From Parabacteroides gordonii MS-1 = DSM 23371 (lineage in GTDB: Bacteria > Bacteroidota > Bacteroidia > Bacteroidales > Tannerellaceae): 64,000 nt of DNA. This document shows, piece by piece, positions 24,775 to 36,000 of this stretch (its first letter is position 1; each line of letters opens with the position of its first letter). The notes beneath the pieces are model-generated. The model saw only the letters and a list, made by a program, of their open reading frames with translations. It did no database searches and was not told the DNA's origin. The stretch lies in contig NZ_KQ033919.1 of the NCBI RefSeq assembly GCF_000969825.1, positions 3,670,749 through 3,734,748 of the forward strand, given 5' to 3'. Made by a program: the position numbers and the translations under genes.

Positions 24775-27700
24775 ATGAAAAAAAATACTTTACAGGGACA
24801 TTATTGCCTAAAAAGTCCCAACCTTAAACAACTATTCAGAATTATGCGAATAACTACATTCCTGTTATTAGTCTGTATATTTTGTTCGTTCGCTTCTACA
24901 ACTCATTCGCAGAATATGCGGGTAAGCATCAGTAAATCCAGTACGCAGTTAAACAAGATATTCTCTGAAATAGAGAAACAGACAGAGTATCTCTTTGTGT
25001 ATAACAACCAGATCGATGTAAATCGTAAAGTTTCCGTAAAAGTAAAGGATAAACAGGTAAGCCAGGTGTTGGACGAATTGTTCGAGGATACGAACATCGA
25101 GTATATGATCCAAGGAAACCATATCGTTTTATCCTCGAAGGAAAATAATATTATCGCACTGCAGCAACAGCAGCAGGCCGGTCGCCGGATATCAGGTGTT
25201 GTGGTCGACGGCAATGGAGAACCCGTTATCGGAGCGAATGTATTGGTAAAAGGCACGACTATCGGGAATATGACAGATGTAGACGGGAAGTTTGCTTTTG
25301 AGATACCGGATAATGCCACATTGGTCGTTTCGTATATCGGTTACTTGTCGCAGGAAATAAGTACCAGGAATAAATCGATTCTAAAGATCACTTTACAGGA
25401 AGATACTCAGAATATTGACGAGATCGTTGTGGTGGGTTACGGTACGATGAAGAAAAGTGACCTGACGGGAGCATCCGGTTCCGTCAAGGAAGATGCCTTG
25501 GCACAACGTACGGTTACCTCTTTCGGACAGGCTTTGTCGGGTAGGGTTTCCGGTGTGAATATCTCCACCAACTCAGGCCGTCCGGGCGGACGCGCTTCTA
25601 TTCGTATCCGTGGTAATTCTTCCATCAGCGTAACGAATGATCCGCTCTATGTTGTGGACGGTGTTATATTGAACGTCAGTACATTGACGAACGGAACTTC
25701 TCCGATCGATTACCTGAACCCGAATGACATCAAATCGGTAGAGGTTTTGAAAGATGCATCTGCAACAGCCATCTACGGTGCACGCGGAGCCAACGGTGTG
25801 ATCCTGATTACCACCAAGAAAGGTGAAGGGATGGGAACAACCATCCGTTACGATACAGACTTCGGTATAGGTGTCCTTCCTAAGAAACTGGATGTCCTAA
25901 ATGCTTCGGAGTTTTTACAACTGGAAGAACTGGCCTATGCCAATGCACAGAAGTTTGATCCTGATGGATGGAAGAATGGCAGTTATAAGGATCCGAAACT
26001 GAAAAGAACCGATCCGAGGTTGTTCGATTCAAACGGCCGGCCGTTGTATGATACCGATTGGCAGGATGAAACGATACGGAATGCCTTCTCCCAGACACAC
26101 CAGATATCTGTGTCCAATACGAAGGGGGGCGATAGCTACGGCCTGTCTGTCGGATTCAGAGGAGAAGACGGTCTGATCATCGAGTCTTATCTGAAACGCT
26201 ATTCCGCCCGTTTCTTTATGGATAGCGAACTGACCAAATGGTTGAAGGTAGGAGGTAGCTTAAGTTACGCTTACCAACAGGAACGCCAGACCGACTCTAT
26301 GGGCGATGGCGGTATAACCGTAGGACGCCAGATAGTAGAGGCGTTGCCTTTCCTGCCGGTTCGCTATGAGGATGGTACTTTCGCCGGAAATAACGATTAT
26401 CCGGGAATGGAAGGTGGCAACAGCCCCGTACAGGTAGCTAAAGACCGTAACTACACCATGGAGACACAGACAATGCTGGGTAATGTGTATGCTAATATTA
26501 CATTGATGCCCGGTCTGGAATTCCGTTCGGTATTAGGTGCTAATATCATTAACCAGAAATCCGGTTACTATGGTGGCCGTCAGCTGATTTGGATCTCTTC
26601 ACCCAATGGTAGCGCTTCTGTTAATAATAATAGAAATAACTCCTGGCAGTTTGAGAACTACCTGACTTATAATAAAGAGTTTGCCCGTATGCATTCGCTG
26701 ACCGGTATGGTCGGCTTGTCCTGGCAGCATGTCGATAACGCATCGGCTACAGCCTCTGCAACAGGTTTCGAAGATGACTTCTTCCAGTATAATAACCTGG
26801 GAATAGGAACTTCTCCTACGGCTGCATCCAATGCGAACGCCTATGGTTTGAACTCTTATTTTGCGCGTGTGAATTACGGCTTTAAAAGTAAATATTTACT
26901 GACGGCAACGGCTCGTCTGGATGGTTCTTCCAAATTCGGCCAGTCGAACAGGTATGCGTTCTTCCCGTCTGTAGGTGCTGCCTGGCGTATCTCTGAAGAA
27001 GCATTCTTAAAACCGGTAACGGCGATCTCCAACATGAAACTGAGAGCCAGTTATGGTTTGACCGGTAACTCGGAAACGGGTGCTTATGCTTCGCAGGGAA
27101 GTTTAGGAAATTACACGACTGTATTCGGTAGTTCCAAAGCTTCCGGTATCGGAGTCTCCTCATTGGCTAACCCGGATTTGAAATGGGAAAAGACTTCTCA
27201 GGTGAATGCTGGGTTGGATATCGGTTTGCTCGATAACCGGATCAACCTGGAAATGGATGTATATTATAAGAAAACGACGGATATGTTGCTGAATGCACCG
27301 GTGCCGGCTTCCAGTGGTTTTACCTCTATCACAAAGAATATCGGTAGTATGAGTAATAAAGGTTTCGAGTTTTCTATCAATACGGTGAATATCCGGAATG
27401 AGAACTTTACATGGGAGTCGACTTTCAATATCTCTTTCAATAAGAACAAGGTCTTGGCATTGAGCGAAGGTGGCGATGATATTTATCCGGGGCCGGACAT
27501 TTTGTCGTCCAGCAATAATATCATCCGTGTAGGTGAACCGGTAGGTTCTTTCTACGGCTACAAACGCCTGGGTACCTGGAGTACGGACGAAGCTGCGGAA
27601 GCCGCTAAATATAACCTTCGCCCGGGTGACCTGAAACTTTGGGACAGGAATAACGACGGACAGATCAATGACCTCGACCGTATGATCATCGGTAAGGGTA

Positions 27701-28200
27701 TTCCCGACGGTTACGGAACATTCTCCAACTCGTTCCGTTATAAAAACTTCGACCTGGTTGTCGACCTGCAATATATGTTTGGCAACGATGTAATGGATAT
27801 CTCTAAACACTCGGCAGAAGACCGTACAGGTATAGCCAACAGCTACAAGACCGTGCTGAATGCCTGGACGCCTGAAAACCAGAATACGATGATTGCCCAG
27901 ATCAGGCCGACCGGTGCTGGATATACAACGAATATCGACTCTCATTTTATAGAAGACGGCTCGTTCCTGCGTGGTAAGAACCTGGTAGTGGGATATACAT
28001 TCCCTTCGGAACTGACCAATAAGTTCTATGTAAAATACCTGAGGATATACGGCAGTGTGCAGAACTTCTTCCTGATCACGAAGTACAATGGTTATGATCC
28101 GGAAGTATCCGATGCCACACAAACCTTTGCCCAGGGTATAACTGTATTCGGTTATCCGAAACCACGTACGTTTACCATCGGGCTGAATGTTAGTTTTTAA
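24775..28200 (+). CDS. SusC/RagA TonB-dependent receptor with STN signalling domain
   Basis: A 1,141-residue outer-membrane importer/transducer. After a signal segment (hydrophobic stretch about 26-42) come an STN/secretin-N domain (about 50-125, with EKQTEYLFVYNN and VSVKVKDKQVSQVLDELF), a carboxypeptidase-regulatory-like domain (about 138-215, ISGVVVDGNGEPVIGANVLVKGT), a TonB box-like DEIVVVGYG, a plug (RIRGNSSISVTNDPLYVVDGV, the SusC signature) and a barrel ending GLNVSF. The STN domain indicates coupling to the FecR/sigma pair just upstream. The SusD partner starts 19 bases downstream. The substrate is presumably a fucosylated glycan, from the GH29 gene in the same unit. Confidence 0.95.
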   Translation: MKKNTLQGHYCLKSPNLKQLFRIMRITTFLLLVCIFCSFASTTHSQNMRVSISKSSTQLNKIFSEIEKQTEYLFVYNNQIDVNRKVSVKVKDKQVSQVLDELFEDTNIEYMIQGNHIVLSSKENNIIALQQQQQAGRRISGVVVDGNGEPVIGANVLVKGTTIGNMTDVDGKFAFEIPDNATLVVSYIGYLSQEISTRNKSILKITLQEDTQNIDEIVVVGYGTMKKSDLTGASGSVKEDALAQRTVTSFGQALSGRVSGVNISTNSGRPGGRASIRIRGNSSISVTNDPLYVVDGVILNVSTLTNGTSPIDYLNPNDIKSVEVLKDASATAIYGARGANGVILITTKKGEGMGTTIRYDTDFGIGVLPKKLDVLNASEFLQLEELAYANAQKFDPDGWKNGSYKDPKLKRTDPRLFDSNGRPLYDTDWQDETIRNAFSQTHQISVSNTKGGDSYGLSVGFRGEDGLIIESYLKRYSARFFMDSELTKWLKVGGSLSYAYQQERQTDSMGDGGITVGRQIVEALPFLPVRYEDGTFAGNNDYPGMEGGNSPVQVAKDRNYTMETQTMLGNVYANITLMPGLEFRSVLGANIINQKSGYYGGRQLIWISSPNGSASVNNNRNNSWQFENYLTYNKEFARMHSLTGMVGLSWQHVDNASATASATGFEDDFFQYNNLGIGTSPTAASNANAYGLNSYFARVNYGFKSKYLLTATARLDGSSKFGQSNRYAFFPSVGAAWRISEEAFLKPVTAISNMKLRASYGLTGNSETGAYASQGSLGNYTTVFGSSKASGIGVSSLANPDLKWEKTSQVNAGLDIGLLDNRINLEMDVYYKKTTDMLLNAPVPASSGFTSITKNIGSMSNKGFEFSINTVNIRNENFTWESTFNISFNKNKVLALSEGGDDIYPGPDILSSSNNIIRVGEPVGSFYGYKRLGTWSTDEAAEAAKYNLRPGDLKLWDRNNDGQINDLDRMIIGKGIPDGYGTFSNSFRYKNFDLVVDLQYMFGNDVMDISKHSAEDRTGIANSYKTVLNAWTPENQNTMIAQIRPTGAGYTTNIDSHFIEDGSFLRGKNLVVGYTFPSELTNKFYVKYLRIYGSVQNFFLITKYNGYDPEVSDATQTFAQGITVFGYPKPRTFTIGLNVSF

Positions 28201-28219
28201 TTCTAAATACGATTAAGTT

Positions 28220-29713
28220 ATGAAAACAAGATATGCACTATTGATAGTATCGCTGGTTCTGGGGTGTAGTAGTTGTACAGACTTTCTGGATGAATCGAAC
28301 CCGTCTAATTTTACCCAGCAGAATTATTTCAGAACGGCAGAACACGCCCGCAGCGTAGTGAATTCGATTTATCAGGATTTAAGATATTCGGCCAATGGCG
28401 ACTATGGCGGTAACCCTTATTTCATGACCGATTTCCAGACCGGACTTGCCGGAACGAAAGTGAGCCAGAATGTCAACATCAATAATATCCGACTGGTGGT
28501 GAATAACTCCGACAACGAATACAGCAAGAGCTGGTGGAACTATACTTACCGTGCAATAGCGAATGCGAATCTGGCAATTACCTATATACCCGGTATCGAA
28601 ATGGATAACAGTACAAAGAAAAAATGTCTGGGTGAGGCTTATTTTCTCCGGGCGTATAACTATTTTAACCTGGTTCGTTTGTTCGGGTCGATACCTTTGG
28701 TTCTGGTACCGGTAGATGCTTCTTCTCCCGAATTATATCCGCAGCAGGCTTCTGTTGAGGAAGTTTATAACCAGATCATCTCCGACTTGAAGGAAGCTGA
28801 AAAATCAGAGTTGCCCTGGGTAGATGAAAGTGGCAAAGTAACAATGGCTACTATTAAGTCCGTGTTGGCAAACGTCTATCTGACAATGGCTGGTTATCCG
28901 TTGGAAAAGGGGAAGGAATATTACTCGCTGGCTGCATCCAAGGCGAAGGAAGTGATAGATAACGGTAGTTACAAGCTGTTTTCTTCCTACGGCGATCTGC
29001 ATAATATTGAAATGGAAAATAAAGGGGAACATCTTTTTATGATCCAATATCAGTCGGGAATAGTGGAAAGTCCGTTCCAAAGCTTATATTTGCCTTATAA
29101 TATGGATATTTCCTACTACTCGACTGAAACAGGTTCGATAGTCGTACTGGATGAATTTATTAATACCTATGAAGAAGGAGATAAGCGGACAGAGGAAGGC
29201 GAATTCTATTATACCCAGTTTACTTCGAATGCGAACAGGGAAGAGATCGTTAAGTTCGGTGCTTATCATATCTTTAAGTTCTTCGATATGGATGCGAACC
29301 TGAATACGGCGAAAAGCAGTTTGAATTATCCGTTGCTTCGTTATGCAGACGTATTATTAATGTATGCTGAAGCACAGAATGAAGCCGATGGAAGTCCTTC
29401 AGCCGATGCATATTCCTGCGTGAACCAGGTGCGGCAGCGGGCAAACCTGAAAGGTCTTAGCGGCTTGTCGCAGGATGAGTTTCGCCAGGCAGTCTGGAAA
29501 GAACGTTATCATGAACTGTCTTTTGAAAATAAGATATGGTTTGATATGGCTCGTACCCGCAAGGTGCTGAATCTGACAACCGGAAAGTTTGATAACTATG
29601 TTGGCCATAAATTCACTTACGGGCCGGCTCTGAGCGAACGGGAACTGTTATTCCCGATCCCGACCAACGAGATCAAGAATAACAAGAACCTGAAACAGAA
29701 TGATGGTTATTGA
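28220..29713 (+). CDS. SusD/RagB glycan-binding lipoprotein
   Basis: A 497-residue surface lipoprotein with lipobox VLGC (C16) and the SusD-family opening CTDFLDESNPSNFTQQNYFRTAEHA. TPR-like helices (GEAYFLRAYNYFNLVRLFG) and the typical C-terminal block YPLLRYADVLLMYAEAQNEA followed by VNQVRQRA and ERYHELSFENKIWFDMARTRK identify it. The end is LFPIPTNEIKNNKNLKQNDGY, the usual SusD finish. It forms the lid of the SusC transporter encoded just upstream and captures glycan at the cell surface. The length is normal and no defect is seen. Confidence 0.95.
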   Translation: MKTRYALLIVSLVLGCSSCTDFLDESNPSNFTQQNYFRTAEHARSVVNSIYQDLRYSANGDYGGNPYFMTDFQTGLAGTKVSQNVNINNIRLVVNNSDNEYSKSWWNYTYRAIANANLAITYIPGIEMDNSTKKKCLGEAYFLRAYNYFNLVRLFGSIPLVLVPVDASSPELYPQQASVEEVYNQIISDLKEAEKSELPWVDESGKVTMATIKSVLANVYLTMAGYPLEKGKEYYSLAASKAKEVIDNGSYKLFSSYGDLHNIEMENKGEHLFMIQYQSGIVESPFQSLYLPYNMDISYYSTETGSIVVLDEFINTYEEGDKRTEEGEFYYTQFTSNANREEIVKFGAYHIFKFFDMDANLNTAKSSLNYPLLRYADVLLMYAEAQNEADGSPSADAYSCVNQVRQRANLKGLSGLSQDEFRQAVWKERYHELSFENKIWFDMARTRKVLNLTTGKFDNYVGHKFTYGPALSERELLFPIPTNEIKNNKNLKQNDGY

Positions 29714-29742
29714 AATAACGATTATTCAGTAAAATAAAAAGG

Positions 29743-29782
29743 TATATTTGCCGGTTGACTTTTCGGAGAAACCGGCAAATAT
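29743..29782 (+). promoter_or_regulatory. 13-bp perfect hairpin before the fucosidase gene
   Basis: ATATTTGCCGGTT (29744-29756) is the exact reverse complement of 29770-29782 across a 13-base loop. Its left arm overlaps a TATATTTG -7 match (29743-29750). It sits between susD and the GH29 gene and may reduce read-through, protect the upstream mRNA, or belong to a secondary promoter. Confidence 0.45.
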
Positions 29783-29799
29783 TTTAATAAGGAACAGTT

Positions 29800-31206
29800 A
29801 TGAGAAAAAATGTATCTATTCTTTTGTGTCTCGCTTTTTTATGCAGTCTGGCAGTGCAGGGATTAAAAGCACAACCGACAAGTGGAATTTCGGATTTAAA
29901 GACTTTGCAGCAGCAGTTTGTCGACCTGAAGTTCGGTATGTTTATCCACTTCAATATCCCTACGTTTATGGATGACGACTGGGCGGATCCGGAAGCGAGT
30001 CCGGCCATTTTCAATCCGGTGAAGCTGGATTGCGGGCAGTGGGCCAAAGCTGCGAAAGCCGCTAAGATGCGTTACGGATGCCTGACGACCAAACATCATA
30101 GTGGTTTCTGTATCTGGGATACGAAAACGACCGGTTATAATGTGATGAATAGTCCGCTCAAACGTGATGTCGTAAAAGAATATACCGAAGCATTCCGTAA
30201 GGAAGGACTGAAAACGATGCTTTATTATTCCATACTCGATACCCATCATAAACTGCGTCCCGGCTTTATCACTAAAGCCCATGTCGAAATGGTCAAAGAG
30301 CAGTTAACGGAACTTCTTACCAACTATGGGGAGATAACTGCAATCATCATTGATGGCTGGGACGCTCCCTGGTCGCGTATCTCCTATGAGACAATACCGT
30401 TTGAGGAAGTGTACCGGTTGATAAAAAGACTTCAGCCCAATTGCCTGGTGATGGATCTGAATGCCGCCAAGTATCCGAAGGATGCCTTGTTCTACACAGA
30501 TATAAAATCGTATGAGCAGAATGCCGGACAACATATTTCAAAAGAGACGAACCAACTACCCGCTTTATCTTGCTTACCGATCAATAAGAGCTGGTTCTGG
30601 AAAGAAAACTTTCCGGTATCGCCTGTAAAAGATCCCGTTACGATTGTAAAGGATAATCTGGAACCATTCAATCAGGCTTATTGCAATTTTATATTGAATG
30701 TGGCTCCTAACCGTGACGGCCTGATCGATCCGAATGCTGTTGAGGGATTGAAGAAAATCGGAGAACTCTGGAAAGACGATGTAGCCGTACCCCAACTTCC
30801 GGCTTATGATGCCCCAATAATTGCAACGAATATAGCCAAAGGTAAACCGGCTAATTCCAGTTGGAGTGAGGATATGTGGATTATGGATTTTGGAAATGAC
30901 GATGATTTTACAACCAGTTGGCGGTCGAACAAGGCTGTAGCAACCCCCTGGTTGGAAGTGGATCTGGATAAATGCCATTCTTTCAATATGATAACAATAA
31001 CCGATCTTCAGGGAAGTATACAACGGTATCGCTTATTATATGAAACGGATGGTATCTGGAAAGAGATCTGTTCGGGAGATAAGGCTGATAAAGTTAAAGT
31101 GCATCGTTTTGACCGTGTTTGGGGAAACAAAGTCAAAATAGAAATAGAGAACACCAATGGGCAGGCTTCAATTGCTGAGTTCGGGGTGTATGATGAACAA
31201 CGCTAA
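29800..31206 (+). CDS. Secreted GH29 alpha-L-fucosidase with C-terminal discoidin-like domain
   Basis: A 468-residue protein with a signal peptide (about 1-25, ending LKA-QP). GH29 hallmarks are FGMFIHF, YGCLTTKHHSGFCIWDT (the substrate-pocket His pair), NSPLKRDVVKE, and the nucleophile region AIIIDGWD (likely D185). NFILNVAPNRDGLI is the usual end of the catalytic domain. Residues about 335-468 form an F5/8-type C (discoidin) beta-sandwich (IAKGKPANSSW, FTTSWRSN, PWLEVDLD). It removes terminal alpha-L-fucose from glycans in the periplasm or at the surface. It is the only enzyme in this locus, so the PUL may target fucosylated host O-glycans or an oligosaccharide processed by others. Linkage specificity is unknown. 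Confidence 0.9.
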   Translation: MRKNVSILLCLAFLCSLAVQGLKAQPTSGISDLKTLQQQFVDLKFGMFIHFNIPTFMDDDWADPEASPAIFNPVKLDCGQWAKAAKAAKMRYGCLTTKHHSGFCIWDTKTTGYNVMNSPLKRDVVKEYTEAFRKEGLKTMLYYSILDTHHKLRPGFITKAHVEMVKEQLTELLTNYGEITAIIIDGWDAPWSRISYETIPFEEVYRLIKRLQPNCLVMDLNAAKYPKDALFYTDIKSYEQNAGQHISKETNQLPALSCLPINKSWFWKENFPVSPVKDPVTIVKDNLEPFNQAYCNFILNVAPNRDGLIDPNAVEGLKKIGELWKDDVAVPQLPAYDAPIIATNIAKGKPANSSWSEDMWIMDFGNDDDFTTSWRSNKAVATPWLEVDLDKCHSFNMITITDLQGSIQRYRLLYETDGIWKEICSGDKADKVKVHRFDRVWGNKVKIEIENTNGQASIAEFGVYDEQR

Positions 31207-31223
31207 TTATAGTATATAAATAA

Positions 31224-31253
31224 AAACCGCCGCGAATCACTTCGGGGCGGTTT
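31224..31253. terminator. Terminator between convergent PULs
   Basis: AAACCGCC pairs with GGCGGTTT around a 14-base loop, with A-rich and T-rich flanks, between the GH29 gene (+) and the SusD-like gene (-). It probably serves both directions. Confidence 0.7.
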
Positions 31254-31313
31254 CGGTTTCCACATTTACCATCAATTATGTTTTATATAATTGTGTGGAG
31301 ATATTTTTGTTGA

Positions 31314-33035
31314 TTATCTAACCATCTTATAATAAGTTTTCTTAGCCCAGAAGAGGTTGGTGTAATAACCACTTGGCTCTTCATAGTTTTTAGCGATAGC
31401 TGCCTGGCAGTTTTCGCTGTTGTAAGTCAACTCATCGTTTGGATAAGGCAAACGGTTAGGAGGAGTAGGGAAACCAGATACCTGGTTATCTGTTGCAAAT
31501 TCAACTACAGGATAACCTGTACGGCGTACTACGTTCCATGCTTCCAGCTTGTTCATGAAGCCGAAGTTCAGCCATAACTGCGTGCAGATAACCTCCTGGG
31601 TCGGTTTCCAGATGCTTTCGGCGTAGGCTGCAATAGCATCGTTTGTTGGTCTAACCAATGGACGGAATCCTCTGTAGCTATCGTTGCCTTCTTTATGAAG
31701 CGAGCTGGTTTCCTTCATGTCCCAATAGTATTCGGTAGACTGTTTCACTCCTTCAATGAAGTTTGCTTTCGCCTTGTTGGCATCGGTACTCACGCCATAT
31801 CCCATCAAATAAGCTTCGGCTTTGCTGAAACTTACTTCGGCTGCACTTAACCATAGGCCGAATATGTTTTCGTTTCCTTGATATGTAGCCCAACCGGCGG
31901 CAGCGATTGTGTCGATTTCACAGAAATAATTGGCTTGTGTCATACCTCTTTCTACATACTCTTTCTGTTTTTGGTCTTTCAAGGTTGTGATTTCAGCCTC
32001 GGTCATCATGACATCATAAGCGATGTATTGTCCATCGGGGTTGCAATCGTACATAACTTCCAGACGTGGGTCGGTATTTTCGTCAGGTAAACCGTTTGTC
32101 GGCAAGTTCATAGCATCCAGAATAGTCTGTGAACAAGCAGCCATACCACCTGAGCGAAGCGCTTGTGAGAAACTTTTACCGAAATTGAAATCGTCCTTCT
32201 GGGTATTGGCTGTCACACCCATATTTTCCGTATTGTTGTCAATCAGCGGATACTGTCCCGGATTGTTCAGGATTTCGGCAATGGCAGCATGGGCTTCTGC
32301 TGTGCAATCGCCGGCAGTAGACAAATGAAGAGCAATACGCAGACGGAGTGAGTTGACATATTTGCGCCATAATGTAGCATCACCGGCCGCGATCGTGTAG
32401 TCTTGACGGCTTAATGAGGTAAGACCAATCTGGTTTACATTGCCACTGGCAAAATAGTCGCCGACTTCTTTCAGGTCGACAAGGATCTGCTTATAAAGTG
32501 CTACATCGTCATCATAAACGCATTTTTCTTTGGCTGCATTGTAATCGCCATCTCTCCAAAGTGTACCTGCACCGTTGAAAGGTACATCTCCGAATATGGA
32601 CAACATTTCATGTAATTGTGATTCAACCAGTGTGCGACCCAGATAATAGAATACAATGTTTGAGGGCTTTTCTGTTTCGGAAAGATTTTCATAAGTATAT
32701 TCTAACAAACGCTGTTGGGTTAGCATATCGTAAAATTCTTTCCAACGATCATTGTAACGTCCTTCACCGGAACCCATATAGCGAGCACGCGAATTGGTTG
32801 TACCGATAACTCCGGAGAACAGACCTGAGGTGGTTGATTGTACCCAATGACGATAATAAATCGGGTTCATCCAGGTGTTCCCTTTAAACATTACGGCGGT
32901 AAATACCTGAGGTACACCTACTGTTGTTGTTTGAGAAGGATCTGCGTACTTATCATCATACGCTGAATCGGCGCATGATGAGGCAAGCGATACTAGTGCG
33001 ATTCCTCCTGCTAACAATGAAAATATCTTTTTCAT
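31314..33035 (-). CDS. SusD-like lipoprotein of the second SusC/SusD pair
   Basis: A 573-residue lipoprotein with lipobox SLASSC (C21) followed by ADSAYDDKYADPSQ. The sequence is of the divergent SusD-like group: MNPIYYRHWVQSTTSGLFSG near the N-terminus, YYLGRTLVESQLHEMLSIFGDVPFNGAG, then LWLSAAEVSFSKAEAYLMG. It ends with RLPYPNDELTYNSENCQAAI and a tail without the standard SusD finish. It lies 37 bases downstream of a SusC gene and surely forms a complex with it. No glycosidase or sigma factor accompanies the pair, so the ligand cannot be inferred; peptide or amino-sugar ligands are also possible for this group. Confidence 0.88.
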   Translation of the reverse strand: MKKIFSLLAGGIALVSLASSCADSAYDDKYADPSQTTTVGVPQVFTAVMFKGNTWMNPIYYRHWVQSTTSGLFSGVIGTTNSRARYMGSGEGRYNDRWKEFYDMLTQQRLLEYTYENLSETEKPSNIVFYYLGRTLVESQLHEMLSIFGDVPFNGAGTLWRDGDYNAAKEKCVYDDDVALYKQILVDLKEVGDYFASGNVNQIGLTSLSRQDYTIAAGDATLWRKYVNSLRLRIALHLSTAGDCTAEAHAAIAEILNNPGQYPLIDNNTENMGVTANTQKDDFNFGKSFSQALRSGGMAACSQTILDAMNLPTNGLPDENTDPRLEVMYDCNPDGQYIAYDVMMTEAEITTLKDQKQKEYVERGMTQANYFCEIDTIAAAGWATYQGNENIFGLWLSAAEVSFSKAEAYLMGYGVSTDANKAKANFIEGVKQSTEYYWDMKETSSLHKEGNDSYRGFRPLVRPTNDAIAAYAESIWKPTQEVICTQLWLNFGFMNKLEAWNVVRRTGYPVVEFATDNQVSGFPTPPNRLPYPNDELTYNSENCQAAIAKNYEEPSGYYTNLFWAKKTYYKMVR

Positions 33036-33072
33036 AAATTCTTCTTTTTAATCTGATTTAATAAAATGTAAA

Positions 33073-36000
33073 TTAGAAGTTTGCACGAACAGAGAAACCG
33101 AATGTGCGTGCACTGGCCGTTGAACCGCCTAATTGTGCCTGATAAATCCAGTTTGTACCGTCTGTTGTTTCAGAGTCGAACAATTTTAATGTGCGATATA
33201 CATAGAACGGGTTACGTACGAAAGCTGAAACCATCAGGTTATTGCAAGCAAACTTCTTGGTCAAGTCTTTCGGCAGTGTATAACCCAGGCTGATTTCACG
33301 ACATTTGATGTAGCTGTTCTTTTGGATAGCATCCTGATAACTCATGCTGGCGCCTGTACCCCAACCATATTGGCTGACGTTTGCTTCCATTTGAGTTACA
33401 ATGATGTCGTTTGGTGTGCCGTCTTCTTTTACACCCGGCAAGATCAAACCGTTGTCCCAAACATAGTGACCGTTTATCATCGTTTCACCTCGTTTGTAGT
33501 TGCTTACTTCACTTGGGTTAACGATATGGATAGAACCTTTGTCGTCCATTTTTTCTGTGTCGCAGTAGTAGAATAAACCTCCTGTGGAATGGTCGCGAAC
33601 ACCTACGGCGTCGGTAATATTACCTACAGCCATCATGTATTGCCAAGGTGTGTTCAATACATCGCCACCAAAACGGAAGTCGAAGGCCATATCCAAAGTA
33701 AAGTTCTTATAGCTTAAACTTGTACCGAAACCTCCGGTAACTTTTGGCATGGCGTTACCTACTTTGTGACGTTCGGATGTATCGGTTATATACAAACCGT
33801 TGCTGCCTACGATGTAATTGCCGTTTTCGTCTGTTTTCCAAGTATAAGTATACCAGTCACCCATAGATTCGCCTACATGTGATTCAAGCGAGGCTGCACC
33901 ACCATCAATATCCGAGTGATTTAATACATCCAAACCATCAGCTAACTTTTTTACTGTATTTTTGTTCCAAGCTACATTTGCACGCAGATCCCATTTCCAA
34001 TCTTTGTTTTCAATAGGAGTACCGTATACGCTAAATTCAACACCCTTGTTGCTCAACTCACCTACATTCATCAACATGCTCTGTGCACCCATAGAAGCGG
34101 CACTGGTCGTTTGAAGAATCTGGTCTTTGATGGTATTGCTATAGAAGTTGAATTCCATGCCTAAGCGGTTTCCAAAGAATTTGTTTTCCAAACCGATTTC
34201 AAATTCATACTTGGTTTCCGGCTTGATACTTTCATTACCGATACTCTTATCAATGTAATTATAACTGTAAGTAGATCCTCTCAGCAATGATTCTTGTTTG
34301 AATGCCAAAACGGCGCGATAAAGTTCAGGGGCATTACCTACAATACCATAAGAAGCGCGTACTTTACCATAGTTCCACCAAGTTGGCATTTGGTCTTTAA
34401 GTAATTCCGTATAGAGTACGCTGGCGCTGGCAGAAGGATACCAGAATGAATTGTTGCCTTTCTTCAGGGTAGAGGTCTTTTCCTGGCGGATAGAACCTTC
34501 CAGAAATCCCCAGCCGTTGTAGCCGTAGCTGGCAGTCAGGAAAGCACCTGTTTTAAGCAAATCTTGTTTGGTCATACTTGCATTCTTTGTGCCGACAGAG
34601 GCGTTCAAGTGGAACCAGTTTTCTTGTGTCAGACCTTGGCTGGTGCTAACATCCGATTTGTAATAAGATTCCTGGCGAGCTGTCCAACCTAGGTTGGCTG
34701 TTACATTATGAAGCTCATTGAATGTTCTATCGAACATCAACATCACATCGCTATAAACAATCTGGTAGCGGCTGTTATTTAATCCATAAGAGTCGCTATA
34801 CTGACCGTTGGTAGAGAATACATGTGCGTTTTCTGCACGGTTTTTGTTTTCAATCTTGTCAACAGTCAAGTCGGCTGCTACACGACCGTTCAATGTTAAT
34901 CCAGGGATGATTTCCCAAGTCGGGTTGACTGCACCGATGAAACGCTGGTGTTCTTCCAACTGTTCTTTACCCATAATGTTCCAGAAGTATTCACTCATTA
35001 ATGAGGTAGATCCCATTGGGGTATAAAGGAATTGTTCGTCTGGTGTTAATGTATCGCTTGTTCCACCGTTATACGATGATGTGCTGTTTTGATAACCAAG
35101 GCTTGTTACTGTATGGTCGCGTATGTAAGCAACATCGGTGAAGCCACCGAACATACCACTGAAGTTGTTGGTTAAACGGCTGATACGATACGGGCGGTTC
35201 TTAATGAACTGGTTCTGATAAGTGGCCGTGTAGTTCAACTTGATGGTATTGGTTACATTGAATGTTCCGTTTAAGTTGAAATTATGCTTATGGTTGTTAG
35301 AGTTGAGCTGCATAGCTTTTACATCGTTGTAAGTGTATGAGAAACGTACGTTGTTTTTCTCGGAACTGTTGGTCAACGATAGGTTGTAAGTTTGGTTTAC
35401 ACCGGTACGGAAGATATCTGCCCATTGGTTGTTGTCAATCGGTGCGAATGCACGCTGTGTACCGTCAAAGTAAGTAACCATTTTGCTGGGATCATATTTA
35501 GCCCCCCACGAATAATAAGTTTCACGGTTCGGCGTAACAATTGCGTTACCGTTGCGGTCTACACGTAACTGACGGAAACCAGTTAAAGCTTCTTGACTAT
35601 CGTTTCCTAATTGTGAGTTATCGTAACCCGGACCGTATTCCTTTTGTATTTCAGGCATATAAGCCACTTTGTCGAAACTTACATTTGCACTGAAGTCAAT
35701 CTGAGTACCTGAACCGGCTTTAGCTTTTTTGGTAGTAATCATCACAACACCGTTGGCAGCTTCCGATCCGTACAGGGCAGAAGCGGCAGCTCCTTTCAGG
35801 ATAGAGATGTTTTCGACATCTTCGGGGTTGATATCTACCATACCGTTGGAGTTGATACGCTGGTTACCCCAGTAACCATCATTGTTGGTGTTACTGTTGT
35901 GAAGAGGTACACCGTCCATGATGATCAGCGGTTGAGTATTACCCGTGATAGAAGAAAGACCACGAACGGAGATAGATACCGCTGATGTACCGCCACCAGG

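Noticed and set aside
27160-28122. 320-codon minus-strand frame opposite susC
   Set aside because: Shadow of the SusC gene; no homology.
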